In this document: in pieces, positions 1 through 6,604 of the stretch
Layout of the letters: the number at the start of each line of letters is the position of its first letter
Numbering within the stretch: the first letter of the stretch is position 1
Notes under the pieces: model-generated
The model's input: only the letters and a program-made list of their open reading frames with translations
Databases searched by the model: none
Told to the model about the DNA's origin: nothing
Assembly (NCBI GenBank): GCA_040752635.1
Contig: JBFMGS010000073.1
Coordinates: forward strand, 1 to 8,705
Reading direction: 5' to 3'
Length of the DNA stretch: 8,705 nt
Source of the DNA: JBFMGS01 sp040752635
Lineage (GTDB): Bacteria > Bacillota > SHA-98 > UBA4971
Translations under genes and position numbers: made by a program

Positions 1-1200
1 ATCCTGGAAGAACCCATTGTCATAGCATCCGCAGTGAGGACGCCAATAGGTAGGCTAGGCGGAACGCTGAGGGGTTTTGGTGCGGTGGAGCTGGGTAGTG
101 TGGTGATCAAGGAGGCCGTAAAGCGAGCAGGTATACCTCCTGGGGCCGTGAAGGAAGCTGTCTTGGGGAACGCGGTTGCCGCTGGAACAGGGCAAGGGGC
201 CGCAAAGCGTGCCTGCCTTCTTGCGGGGCTGGACGCCAGAGTAGCTGCGAGGACTGTAAACAGCGTTTGTGGTTCCGGGCTCGCGTCTGTGGCTGAATGC
301 ACGAACTCGATCGCCCTTGGGATCTCTGACGTCTGCGTTGCAGGGGGCATGGAGTCGGCTAGCAACAGCCCGTACATAGTGTTTCCTTGGAGAAGGGACG
401 GGGACAGGGTTGCGTGCAAGCTTGCAGGGTCGAGACCCGTCTTTACCGAGCCGGACCTGGAACACAGGATACGAACAGGTGAGATCCAGGTTAGAGATGC
501 CACGAGGTATGATGGGTTGTGCTGGCCTATGGAAGCGAGGTTCATGGGGGAGTACGCGCGCGAGTTTGCGGCACGGATGGGGTATGCCTTGGACGATATA
601 AACGCCGCAGCTGAGGAAAGCTATTGCCGAGCCGAGAAAGCTACACAACTGGGGTTGTTCTCCAGAGAAATCGTCCCTGTTGGCGGGGCCTGTAGCGACG
701 AGATTCCAAACAAGGAGGCTCGAGAGAAGCTCTTAGCGCGCTACCCCTGTGATCCTGCTTCGAGCTATAACTCCTCGCGTCCTTCTGACGGTGCGGCCGC
801 CGTCGTGTTGATGTCCCAGGGTGCTGCCAGACGCTTCGGCGTTTCTCCTCTCGCCCACATTAGAGCTTACTCTTTCCTCGGGTGTGCGCCTGCTGACTTT
901 CTGGTGGCGCCGGTGGAGGCCGCCAGAGAGATCCAAGAGTTTGTTGATAGGTGCTCAGTCGTGGAAGCGAACGAGGCATTCGCGATGCAGCTCTTGCTCT
1001 TCCGGGAAGCCTTTTCAGGAATGGATGTCAATCCGCATGGTGGTGCGGTGGCGTTCGGACACCCGTTGGGTGCGAGCGGCACACGCATCCTGGTGACTCT
1101 TCTTCACGAGATGGAAAGGCGTCAGGACGACTATGGGCTGGCGACCGTGTGTTTTGGCGGAGGCGGAGCATATGCTGTGGTAGTGTCGAGATGCACCTAG
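1..1200 (+). CDS. Thiolase family protein (acetyl-CoA acetyltransferase-like), 5' end missing
   Basis: Thiolases condense two acyl-CoA molecules or cleave 3-ketoacyl-CoA in the cytoplasm. The frame is open from base 1 and reads ILEEPIVIASAVRTPIGR, a typical thiolase N-terminus that continues upstream of the GTG at 34, so the true start lies outside the window. All three catalytic blocks are present: the nucleophile Cys in NSVCGSGL (codon 268-270), NEAFA with its Asn at codon 970-972, and GHPLGASGTR (His codon 1060-1062) followed by the second Cys in VCFGGGG (codon 1150-1152). About 399 residues are visible, close to the family norm of roughly 390-400. The loop domain is unusual. The stretch between SNSPY and FMGEYARE is roughly 20 residues longer than typical, the usual HMG is FMG, and the usual GNAS...NDGAAA region reads NSSRPSDGAAA and is shortened. 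The thiolase fold is secure; the substrate and whether it acts in synthesis or breakdown are not. No link to the next gene is evident. Confidence 0.93.
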   Translation: MLEEPIVIASAVRTPIGRLGGTLRGFGAVELGSVVIKEAVKRAGIPPGAVKEAVLGNAVAAGTGQGAAKRACLLAGLDARVAARTVNSVCGSGLASVAECTNSIALGISDVCVAGGMESASNSPYIVFPWRRDGDRVACKLAGSRPVFTEPDLEHRIRTGEIQVRDATRYDGLCWPMEARFMGEYAREFAARMGYALDDINAAAEESYCRAEKATQLGLFSREIVPVGGACSDEIPNKEAREKLLARYPCDPASSYNSSRPSDGAAAVVLMSQGAARRFGVSPLAHIRAYSFLGCAPADFLVAPVEAAREIQEFVDRCSVVEANEAFAMQLLLFREAFSGMDVNPHGGAVAFGHPLGASGTRILVTLLHEMERRQDDYGLATVCFGGGGAYAVVVSRCT

Positions 1201-1288
1201 CTGAAAACCCCGTCGTGTCGGCGAAAAACCTGGCACTGGCCGCGCTCTGCTGGTCGCACAGCCCGGCATCCCAACCGCGCGCCATCAC

Positions 1289-1298
1289 AGGGAGGTGA
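1289..1298 (+). promoter_or_regulatory. Strong Shine-Dalgarno-like sequence without a matching start
   Basis: AGGGAGGTGA is close to a perfect complement of the 16S rRNA 3' end. No usual start codon sits at the usual distance: the first ATG (1317) is 18 bases beyond it and is followed directly by TAG, and the GTG at 1295 lies inside the site. It could be a relic, a leader element, or a chance purine run. Confidence 0.35.
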
Positions 1299-1317
1299 GA
1301 AGGAATTCAGCCATTCA

Positions 1318-1335
1318 TGTAGAAGTATTTCTACA
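1318..1335. repeat. Perfect inverted repeat, 7-bp arms with a 4-base centre
   Basis: TGTAGAA-GTAT-TTCTACA is a perfect palindrome apart from its 4-base centre. It lies about 70 bases upstream of the preferred start of the GH57 gene. Its size fits a dimeric repressor operator. As RNA it would be an AU-rich, weak hairpin with no following T-tract, so it is not a terminator. No regulator gene is present in the window to pair it with, and function is inferred from position only. Confidence 0.4.
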
Positions 1336-1384
1336 AGAAACTTGCCATGGCGACCACCGCACCACGAGTTGCTCGTACGTAAGA

Positions 1385-1396
1385 GAAGGGAAGGGA
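1385..1396 (+). promoter_or_regulatory. Ribosome binding site that supports a TTG start at 1403
   Basis: The purine run GAAGGGAAGGGA ends 6 bases before TTG 1403. This start places a basic MRKD directly before the hydrophobic signal segment, whereas the in-frame GTG at 1295 would put 36 extra non-hydrophobic residues in front of it. Confidence 0.6.
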
Positions 1397-1402
1397 TGGA
1401 GC

Positions 1403-4129
1403 TTGAGGAAGGACCTGTTCCCCGCTATCTTGTTGACTGCGATTGCCGTTTTCGGTGCATCTCTTGTGGTGTTGGCAGCCGCTCGGGTGGAGGGCGACGC
1501 CGTCCTTTTTAGCTTCAGGCCGCCTCCCGGTGCTCGTACGGTCACCCTGGCCGGTACCTTCAACGGGTGGAGCACGACGGCCACGCCTCTAGAGGATTAC
1601 GATGGAGACGGTGTTTGGAGTGTCAGGCTCCCTCTGGCGCCGGGCAGGTACGAGTACAAGTTCGTGGTGAATGGGAGCAAGTGGTTCACCGACGAGGATG
1701 CCGCTTCCTTTGCGCCGGACGGTTTCGGCGGACGGAACTCCGTCATAGCGGTGGGGACCGCGAGCAGTGCCCTGGCAATGAGAGAGACTGTGGATCAGAA
1801 AGCCCAGGAGGCGCCTGACTCCGATTCGGCCGGCGAAGGAGTACCGGGTGATGGCGGGGTGCCGGAGCAACCGCCTGAAAGGAGGATAGAGGTAGTCTTC
1901 GTTTTTCACCTCAACCAGAATGTTGTTCCTCTCGCTGACGTCGCCAACGACGTGACGTACGTTGGTCTGTTGCGGGTACTTCGCCGCCACGCGCCGACGA
2001 AGTTCGTGATACATGTATCCGGAACCCTCCTCGAGGCTTTGCAGTGGCGTAGTAGAGAGGCGCTGCAACTGATCCGTGACGGAATCCGCGAAGGGCAGTT
2101 CGAGATCCTCGGCAGCACTTTTGCTCAGAACGTGATGTATTCTGCAGGCGATATGTGGTACAACCAGGTCCAGGTGGAATTGCACAGGGATATCGTTGCC
2201 AGGGTCCTTGGAGTCCAACCGGTCGGATTCTGGAACCCCGAACGTGTCTGGGATCCGTCTTTCATTCCTTTCCTGGCCGGTAACGGGTACCGCTACACGC
2301 TGGTTGAGGCCCCCATCATAGGAGGCAGTGGCGTGGATAAAGAGCGCATTCGCGGTGTTCACCGCGTGGAAGAAAGCGGGAGAAGCCTGGACATTTTCGC
2401 CGACCAGATCGACTTTCGGAACACTGTCAACGCAAGAAACCCCGCTACTGCCCTGGCATTTCTGAAGGTCATGTACCGCAAAGACGTGGATGATAAGTAC
2501 GTTATCGTGTACGCGGAAGACGCCGAAGCCACGGGCTTGTGGACCTTCGAGAAGGGCGGAAACCCCTCTGAAGCGTGGGAAGGCATGGATGCGGTGATCT
2601 CGCGCCTCAAACGAGAGAACTGGATTGAGTTTACCACCTTCTCTGATCACCTGGCAAAGATGGCGGAGCCTCCTCCCACCATCTCCATTCGGAAGGGGCA
2701 CGCCGATTGGATGCTCTCGCCATCAGTTAGGCAGGGCTTCAAGGATTGGTTCGACTACAACGATAATTCCCCTGAGCTACAGAAGATGCGTGACCTTTAT
2801 GGCGCCGTTCGCAAGCGCATCCAAGACGCGGAAGCTGTTATAGGGTCCGCGCCTTCCCAAGCCGCCGCAAGGCTGCTACGTCAGGCACGCCACAGCCTGG
2901 CCGTAGCGCAATACGAATTCGGAGCGGTCGGTGCAGGTTGGCCGGGGGTGGCTATGTGGGAGCTGGCAAGGGTGGGTATGGTCAGCGCCCTGGCTGCTGA
3001 GCAGAGCGTGCGACGCAAGGTCGGTGCCTGGCAAGAGGATGTCAACGGCGACGGAATTGTGGAGGTCTTGCTCTCGAATGGTCGCTCCCTCTTCATCTTA
3101 ACACCCGTGGGCGGGAAGCTGCTTTACTGGTTTGATCTTGAGAGCGGGAATGAGCTGGTAGGTAGCGAGAACGCCACCTACTATCTGGAGACGTTTGTAA
3201 ATGAAAGCTCGTATGTCCCGGCGCTAAGGCATAAGGATCCGTTGTGGCCGTGGCTGGAAAGAAGCCCCTTCTTGCCCGATTTGGGAGAACGGGAGTACGT
3301 AGTCCGACGGAGGGGCTTAAACGACATACTCGTGGGCAAGACAGGGGGAAGAGAGCTAGCCCTCGTTGATCTCGACTATGAGGCGGTCCTTAACGATGAT
3401 GAGGTGGTTCTCAAAGCGAGAAGAGAAGGCCTCGTCATTGAGAAGGCATTCCGGCTCGAAGGGGACGGCATCAGGGTTGCCTACCGGTTCTTCCTGCCCG
3501 AGGAGCAAGAGAGAGCCGGGGACAACGGAGAAGTAAGGCTCCCGGCTGACGTAAGCGGGCTGGAGCTTTTGGTAGAGAACGGCTTTAGCCCTTCCTATTA
3601 TCCGGTAGTCCTGGAGGCCGGGGGAGACGCGCTGGCCGTTTCAATAGATGGAGACAGAAGCCGCACTCTGGTGTGGAACCGGCTGACCGGCCTCGGTATC
3701 CAGCTAGTGACGTCGACTCCCCCATTGCGAGTCGACACTCCGAGGAGAATGATGTTCGGCAGAGAGATCAACCTGCGCTTCCCCTTACCTGTGAACCAGC
3801 GGCTGGAACTGACCTTATACCCAGTCAAGGTTTCGCTTCCTCCAAAGCTTCTCCTGGGATGGAAGGAAGAGGGTGACACGGTTTTCATTCGGGTGCCCTC
3901 CTATATACGCGAGGCGGCTCTTGTTGAGAACGGAGAGACAACAAGGGAATTCGCCCTGGCGCACGATTCGGGAGGATGGTGGAAGGCGAAACGAACAGGA
4001 CCTGTAGATGCCCAGTATGCACTGGAGCTGAGGGACATCTATGGCGGAGTCTACATGTTGGGGTTCAGTCAGTCGCGAAAGATAGCCGGCGTCTCGGAAA
4101 AGCCGGGCGGGGCCACGGGAGACTTCTGA
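1403..4129 (+). CDS. Secreted GH57 glycoside hydrolase with N-terminal CBM48-like domain
   Basis: This is a probable exported alpha-glucan-acting enzyme (amylase, amylopullulanase or 4-alpha-glucanotransferase type) of 908 residues. Residues about 1-27 form a signal peptide (MRKD, hydrophobic core, LAAA) without a lipobox Cys. Residues about 33-117 resemble CBM48/AMPK-beta starch-binding modules (TLAGTFNGWS, DYDGDGVWSVRLPLAPGRYE, YKFVVNGSKW). An acidic, Pro/Gly-rich linker (119-162) leads to the GH57 barrel. There, region 2 is GQFEILG (231-237), region 3 GFWNPERVWDP (275-285) holds the expected nucleophile Glu280, and region 4 AEDAEATGLW (371-380) holds the expected acid Asp373. Region 1, normally HxHQP, reads HLNQN (169-173). 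A helical part follows (HADWMLSP, GFKDWFDYNDNSPE), then an EF-hand-like DVNGDGIVE loop (about 546-554) and beta-rich C-terminal domains resembling those of 4-alpha-glucanotransferases. The start is TTG 1403; GTG 1295 would add 36 residues. Family assignment is strong; exact substrate is unknown. The downstream maltodextrin uptake genes fit an extracellular starch-degrading role. Confidence 0.88.
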   Translation: MRKDLFPAILLTAIAVFGASLVVLAAARVEGDAVLFSFRPPPGARTVTLAGTFNGWSTTATPLEDYDGDGVWSVRLPLAPGRYEYKFVVNGSKWFTDEDAASFAPDGFGGRNSVIAVGTASSALAMRETVDQKAQEAPDSDSAGEGVPGDGGVPEQPPERRIEVVFVFHLNQNVVPLADVANDVTYVGLLRVLRRHAPTKFVIHVSGTLLEALQWRSREALQLIRDGIREGQFEILGSTFAQNVMYSAGDMWYNQVQVELHRDIVARVLGVQPVGFWNPERVWDPSFIPFLAGNGYRYTLVEAPIIGGSGVDKERIRGVHRVEESGRSLDIFADQIDFRNTVNARNPATALAFLKVMYRKDVDDKYVIVYAEDAEATGLWTFEKGGNPSEAWEGMDAVISRLKRENWIEFTTFSDHLAKMAEPPPTISIRKGHADWMLSPSVRQGFKDWFDYNDNSPELQKMRDLYGAVRKRIQDAEAVIGSAPSQAAARLLRQARHSLAVAQYEFGAVGAGWPGVAMWELARVGMVSALAAEQSVRRKVGAWQEDVNGDGIVEVLLSNGRSLFILTPVGGKLLYWFDLESGNELVGSENATYYLETFVNESSYVPALRHKDPLWPWLERSPFLPDLGEREYVVRRRGLNDILVGKTGGRELALVDLDYEAVLNDDEVVLKARREGLVIEKAFRLEGDGIRVAYRFFLPEEQERAGDNGEVRLPADVSGLELLVENGFSPSYYPVVLEAGGDALAVSIDGDRSRTLVWNRLTGLGIQLVTSTPPLRVDTPRRMMFGREINLRFPLPVNQRLELTLYPVKVSLPPKLLLGWKEEGDTVFIRVPSYIREAALVENGETTREFALAHDSGGWWKAKRTGPVDAQYALELRDIYGGVYMLGFSQSRKIAGVSEKPGGATGDF

Positions 4130-4254
4130 CGTGCCATCGGCCGCGGTCGCTTTGGCTCGTGTGGGCGTTCAGGACGAGTCCAGCCAGTGACTCCTCACGT
4201 TCTCGATACTGCTTGCAGAGGGCTTTGCTCAGAGCGAGTCTAGGGGGGAATTGC
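4130..4254. other. Spacer between the GH57 gene and the first methyltransferase-like gene
   Basis: The spacer is 125 bases with no clear promoter or Rho-independent terminator. Part of it can fold weakly (CTCGT near 4156 with ACGAG near 4174) but no T-tract follows. The frame of the next gene is open through this spacer back to 3976, but that extension overlaps the GH57 gene in another frame and looks non-coding. Confidence 0.5.
4243..4250 (+). promoter_or_regulatory. Ribosome binding site that fixes the start at ATG 4255
   Basis: GGGGGGAA lies 4 bases before ATG 4255, with the G run ending 6 bases before it. The protein then begins MNSLERMMDAICRRPPREIP, a typical N-terminus for this family, so the longer open frame upstream is not needed. 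Confidence 0.7.
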
Positions 4255-5289
4255 ATGAATAGTCTCGAGAGAATGATGGATGCAATCTGCAGAAGGCCCC
4301 CTCGAGAGATCCCTGTGGCACCTTTCATTATGACCTTTGCCGCTAGCTACTGTGACGTTCCATACTCGGAGTACGTACGAGACGGGCGCATTCTGGCGGA
4401 GGCCCAGATGAGGGTATGCAAGGAGTTTGACCTGGATATGGTCACAGTTTCGTCAGACCCCTACCGCGAAGCTCATGATTGCGGCGTCGAGGTGGGCTTT
4501 CCTCCGGACGACGTGCCTTACAGTGTGAGACCTGCGATCCAGGAAGAGGAGGACCTAAGACACCTCTCAGTTCCGGACCCCTACAAAGGACCGCGCATGG
4601 CGGACCGCCTTTTGGGTGTTCGCAGCTTAGTCCAGGGGCTCAAGGGAACGGTTCCGATTGTCGGCTGGGTTGAATCGCCGCTGGCGGAGTATTGCTGTCT
4701 ACGAGGACTCATGCCGGCCCTGGCGGATCTCATCGAACGCCCCGGATTCGTCAAAGAGGTTCTGGAGTTCTGCCTTGAGATGGAGAGCCGGTTTGCCATT
4801 GCCCAACTGGACGAGGGAGCGGATATCATTGGCGTTGGTGAGGCAGTGGCTTCTCTGATCTCTCCCTTTCACTACAGGACTTTGTCCCTTCCGGTAGTGC
4901 GCAGGCTGTTTGAGGCTATTCATGTGCACGGTGGCATAGTGAAGTACCACGTTTGCGGCTCCACAACGCACTTGTTGGATGACTTCCTCCAGACGGGGGC
5001 AGACATTGTGGTGATCGATTCTATGGTGGATATGAGAAGGGCCCGTTCGGTATTGGGAGGCAAGACGTGCATAAAGGGGAACGTCAATCCTGTGGAGCTT
5101 CTGTTTGCCAGAGAGCCCGATTACGTGAAAAGCCTTGCAAAGACAGCCATCGAGGAGGGCGGTCCGGACGGCTTCATTCTGAGCCTTGGCTGTGAGCTTG
5201 CGAGACACACCCCCAAGGAGAATCTGATGGCCTTTGTGCAAGCCGCCCGGACCTATGCGGCGAAGGATGAGGGAGCGAAGAGAGAGTGA
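4255..5289 (+). CDS. MtaA/URO-D superfamily protein, probable zinc-dependent corrinoid methyltransferase
   Basis: A 344-residue cytoplasmic protein of the uroporphyrinogen decarboxylase superfamily, on the methyltransferase side. In MtaA-type enzymes, zinc held by His-x-Cys...Cys activates a thiol that accepts a methyl group from a corrinoid. The same pattern is visible here: His232 and Cys234 in YHVCGSTTHLL and Cys313 in LSLGCELARHTP. Other family landmarks are DEGADIIGVGE (187-196), GADIVVIDSMVDM (248-260) and KGNVNPVELL (274-283). The RQAGRY porphyrin-site motif of true HemE is absent near the N-terminus, where it reads PVAPFIMTFAASYCD, so a heme-synthesis role is unlikely. Length is normal. 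The following gene, 72 bases on, encodes a second, divergent member, and the two are probably cotranscribed. No corrinoid protein or substrate-specific partner is visible in the window, so substrate and acceptor are unknown. Annotation pipelines would probably label it uroporphyrinogen decarboxylase. Confidence 0.82.
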   Translation: MNSLERMMDAICRRPPREIPVAPFIMTFAASYCDVPYSEYVRDGRILAEAQMRVCKEFDLDMVTVSSDPYREAHDCGVEVGFPPDDVPYSVRPAIQEEEDLRHLSVPDPYKGPRMADRLLGVRSLVQGLKGTVPIVGWVESPLAEYCCLRGLMPALADLIERPGFVKEVLEFCLEMESRFAIAQLDEGADIIGVGEAVASLISPFHYRTLSLPVVRRLFEAIHVHGGIVKYHVCGSTTHLLDDFLQTGADIVVIDSMVDMRRARSVLGGKTCIKGNVNPVELLFAREPDYVKSLAKTAIEEGGPDGFILSLGCELARHTPKENLMAFVQAARTYAAKDEGAKRE

Positions 5290-5345
5290 GACGGGACTCA
5301 TAAGGTTTATCCTCTGCAGAAGCAAGTGGCACGCGCTGTAGGGAT

Positions 5346-5352
5346 GGGGAGG
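5346..5352 (+). promoter_or_regulatory. Ribosome binding site suggesting a GTG start at 5362
   Basis: GGGGAGG sits 9 bases before GTG 5362. The other in-frame candidates, GTG 5326 and ATG 5344, have no purine-rich site at a suitable distance. Confidence 0.5.
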
Positions 5353-5361
5353 CCGTGTGGT

Positions 5362-6435
5362 GTGTATAGACTGGATGTGCCGGAAGACCTGGTCCGTAAG
5401 GCAAAGGAAAAACTGGCTGATGTATGGGAGGGAAAGGACGCGACACCCGCTCTTCTACTCTTTCCCTCCGAGCCAGCTCTCCCGCCATACTCTGTGGCCG
5501 AGCGGGTACGCGATCCTGCGAAAGACCTGGAATGCGAGATTCTCAGCGCAGAAAAGGACCTTCGGAGCCTGATCGCAGGTTTCTGCAATATCCCATCGAT
5601 ATGGCCTTACATGGGGGTCGGCGTTCTTCCATCTGCGTTTGGATGCGAGATAGTTATGCCGGATGAGGGGGACCCCTGGACTCGTCCACTGTTCTACGAT
5701 GCGGCAGACGTCCACGATCTGGAGAAACCGGACCTGGTTCGCTCCAACCTTACCGGACGAGTTCTGGAGCGGATAGAGTATTTCCAACAGCACACCGAGC
5801 GTGGCATTCCGGTAAGGCTCACAGACGTGCAGTCGCCCATGGATGTTGCGATACAGGTGTGGAACTACCAGGATATCATGGTTGCGCTTTATGAAAACCC
5901 GGCGGAAGTTCACCGTTTGCTCGACCTGATTACCGAGAGTCTCATCGAGTTCATTCATCTGCAGGCCTCCAGAGTAGTGAGTTTTCTTGGATACACTCAT
6001 GTGAACCTGTGGCGACCGAGGGGCATCTACGTGAGCGATGACGTAACTGCGATCCTCTCGCCGGAGATATACGATCGGTTCATCCGTCCTTATAATGAAC
6101 GACTTTCAAGAGAGTTCGGCGGCATCTCGATTCACTGTTGCGGAAAGTATGAGCAGAACCTGTCGATGGTGGCTTCCTTGGACGGGTTCATGAGCTTTGA
6201 TGCCGATAGTGCCAGTAATGACCCGAAGGCAATTGTGAGCGTCCTCGAAGGCCGGAAGGGGGTTTGGCACACCTGGGCAAGTGACCTGGAAGAGGCGGAA
6301 CGGAAGCTAGACATGGCCGTCGGAAGATTTGGCCTCATCCTGAACCTTTCCTGCAAGACTCTCGAAGAAGGAGTTGATATGAAAAAGTCAGTAGAAGAGA
6401 AGGCTATGCGACTGGCGAGGAGTCGAGGGCTGTAG
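5362..6435 (+). CDS. Second URO-D/MtaA superfamily protein, probable methyltransferase
   Basis: This 357-residue protein (369 if started at GTG 5326) is a divergent relative of its upstream neighbour. It keeps the zinc-type pattern: His258 and Cys260 in SIHCCGKYEQNL, and Cys331 in LNLSCKTLEEGV. The stretch FGCEIVMPDEGDPWTRPLFY, followed by a DVHDLEKPDL segment, is of the kind seen in URO-D-like proteins outside heme synthesis. The C-terminus ends in a helix (VEEKAMRLARSRGL). GTG 5362 is preferred because of GGGGAGG 9 bases upstream; GTG 5326 or ATG 5344 cannot be excluded. The 72-base gap after the previous gene contains no terminator, so the two probably form one transcript. Their sequences differ along most of their length, so this is not a recent tandem duplication; they may handle different methyl donors or acceptors. 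Substrate is unknown, and a true HemE function is unlikely. Confidence 0.78.
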   Translation: MYRLDVPEDLVRKAKEKLADVWEGKDATPALLLFPSEPALPPYSVAERVRDPAKDLECEILSAEKDLRSLIAGFCNIPSIWPYMGVGVLPSAFGCEIVMPDEGDPWTRPLFYDAADVHDLEKPDLVRSNLTGRVLERIEYFQQHTERGIPVRLTDVQSPMDVAIQVWNYQDIMVALYENPAEVHRLLDLITESLIEFIHLQASRVVSFLGYTHVNLWRPRGIYVSDDVTAILSPEIYDRFIRPYNERLSREFGGISIHCCGKYEQNLSMVASLDGFMSFDADSASNDPKAIVSVLEGRKGVWHTWASDLEEAERKLDMAVGRFGLILNLSCKTLEEGVDMKKSVEEKAMRLARSRGL

Positions 6436-6439
6436 CCAA

Positions 6440-6454
6440 CTTGCCGCTGGCAAG
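6440..6454 (+). repeat. Small perfect hairpin after the upstream stop codon
   Basis: CTTGCC-GCT-GGCAAG gives a 6-bp stem and 3-base loop, starting 5 bases after the TAG at 6433-6435. No T-tract follows (CAAACGGGC), so it is not a classical Rho-independent terminator. It could stabilise mRNA ends or partly separate expression of the methyltransferase and transporter genes. Confidence 0.4.
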
Positions 6455-6590
6455 CAAACGGGCTGGGACGCGACACGTGAGCCGGGAATACCAGGGGTAG
6501 AAGTTCCGGAGGACGACGTCGGGTCCAAGGTGAGAGAGATGAGAGAGGCCGAAAAGCCAGGACACCGTGAAGGTGAACAATGGATATGTT

Positions 6591-6597
6591 GGGAGGG
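6591..6597 (+). promoter_or_regulatory. Ribosome binding site that fixes the MalE-like start at ATG 6605
   Basis: GGGAGGG lies 7 bases before ATG 6605, directly ahead of MAKSLRLLAVLG, a standard signal-peptide N-terminus. This is preferred over the GTG at 6530. Confidence 0.75.
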
Positions 6598-6604
6598 AAA
6601 ACAT

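Larger units (their letters stand above)
6436..6604. other. Spacer before the MalE-like gene
   Basis: The spacer is 169 bases. It begins with a small perfect hairpin just after the upstream stop codon, contains CGACGTCG near 6513 and a short GA-rich direct repeat at 6531-6547, and ends in a strong ribosome binding site. No convincing -35/-10 pair or LacI-type operator was found by eye. The downstream frame is open back to 6530, but that part lacks signal-peptide character and is judged untranslated. Confidence 0.45.

Noticed and set aside
1589..2701. Long antisense open frame (370 codons) opposite the GH57 gene
   Set aside because: It lies fully opposite a well-supported GH57 catalytic region, its translation is rich in Arg, His and Pro with no recognisable motif, and it has no sign of being a gene other than length in GC-rich DNA.
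4153..4184. Possible terminator hairpin after the GH57 gene
   Set aside because: The stem is short and bulged with a 13-base loop, and no T-tract follows.
3976..4254. Upstream extension (93 codons) of the first methyltransferase-like gene
   Set aside because: It overlaps the GH57 C-terminal coding sequence in another frame, reads as low-quality Cys/Arg/Ser-rich sequence, and a proper start with ribosome binding site exists at ATG 4255.
4255..5289. Annotation as heme-pathway uroporphyrinogen decarboxylase (hemE)
   Set aside because: The RQAGRY porphyrin-site motif is missing and a His-x-Cys...Cys zinc pattern typical of MtaA-type methyltransferases is present.
4699..5325. Antisense open frame opposite the first methyltransferase-like gene
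   Set aside because: It is opposite conserved zinc-site coding sequence, and no motif, start context or promoter supports it.
6530..6604. 25-codon N-terminal extension of the MalE-like protein
   Set aside because: It would place charged residues before the signal peptide, and ATG 6605 has a strong ribosome binding site at 7 bases.
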